33,311 nt of DNA from Gemmatimonadota bacterium (GTDB lineage: Bacteria > 4572-55 > J002): contig RFFQ01000192.1 in NCBI GenBank assembly GCA_003697105.1, positions 1-33,311 of the forward strand, read 5' to 3'. Positions 33,296-33,311 of the stretch are shown in pieces (within the stretch, counting starts at the first letter, position 1; the number at the start of each line of letters is the position of its first letter). Below the pieces are notes generated by a model. It ran no database searches, had not been told where the DNA came from, and saw only the letters and a program-made list of their open reading frames with translations. The position numbers and the translations under genes were made by a program.

Positions 33296-33311
33296 AATTG
33301 GGTGAGCCAAT
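33213..33311. repeat. Right arm of 99-bp terminal inverted repeat
   Basis: The reverse complement of these bases equals positions 1-99 except for one base. The match ends exactly at 33213, and the neighbouring 37 bases up to the 94-aa gene are unrelated to the left flank. See the left arm for interpretation. Confidence 0.9.

Noticed and set aside
1-33311. Whole window as a linear plasmid or giant transposon bounded by inverted repeats
   Set aside because: The content is secA, glutamine synthetase, phosphofructokinase and tRNAs, with no replication, partition or transposition genes; an assembly break in a dispersed repeat explains it better.

Overview
The window looks like chromosomal DNA from an uncultured Gram-negative (diderm) bacterium, most likely of the Fibrobacteres-Chlorobi-Bacteroidetes (FCB) assemblage. 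Candidates are a KSB1-, Calditrichota- or Marinimicrobia-like lineage; this is inference from gene content and the lineage is not proven. Pointers are a TonB-dependent receptor with an N-terminal carboxypeptidase-regulatory-like domain, an unusually long SecA (1114 aa), LPS-type glycosyltransferases, a heptaheme cytochrome fused to TPRs, and a tandem-fused phosphofructokinase. Promoters of the TTGACA-N16/17-TAnnnT type and AGGAGG ribosome-binding sites are easy to see.

Layout. Positions 1-99 and 33213-33311 form an almost perfect inverted repeat (98/99 matches), so the two ends of the window lie in copies of one repeated sequence. Next come a heptaheme c-type cytochrome/TPR protein and a double-length 6-phosphofructokinase on +, then a glutamine synthetase on - with telomere-like TTAGGG-rich repeats in its leader. 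A P1B-4-type metal ATPase, a possible 2H-phosphoesterase-like protein and adenine deaminase follow on +. Two unrecognised proteins come next, the second running into a tRNA-Arg gene. A bidirectional terminator separates tRNA-Arg from a tRNA-Cys/tRNA-Leu unit on -. Then come a YjbQ-family protein, a REC protein with a histidine-kinase-like helical domain (-), an enoyl-CoA hydratase, a small acidic protein, a sugar-type solute-binding lipoprotein, a UbiA/phosphoribosyl-decaprenol-synthase-like enzyme, a CDP-alcohol phosphatidyltransferase and a degenerate minimal nucleotidyltransferase. The minus-strand block from 19.2 to 24.9 kb holds the TonB receptor, a left-handed beta-helix acyltransferase-like protein, a HAD hydrolase and a cyclic-nucleotide-binding histidine kinase. 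From 25.2 kb to the right end there is a tightly packed plus-strand run: secA, a GAF-PAS histidine kinase, GT2, GT4, a DUF3108 protein and a 94-aa protein made of an internal duplication.

How the genes fit together. The right-hand run looks like a cell-envelope operon (protein export, glycan or LPS assembly, a periplasmic DUF3108 protein), with a sensor kinase translationally coupled to secA. A second, soluble kinase is transcribed divergently from secA. UbiA, the CDP-alcohol transferase and the solute-binding lipoprotein also point to envelope and lipid functions. The left part is central and nitrogen metabolism (glycolysis, glutamine synthesis, purine salvage) with metal homeostasis.

I see no convincing defence system, prophage, CRISPR array or complete transposase. 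The observations most worth following are the eight-cysteine insertion in SecA, the eukaryote-style double PFK, the CDS/tRNA overlap, the kinase-like REC protein lacking an ATPase domain, the duplicated 94-aa protein, and the terminal inverted repeat.
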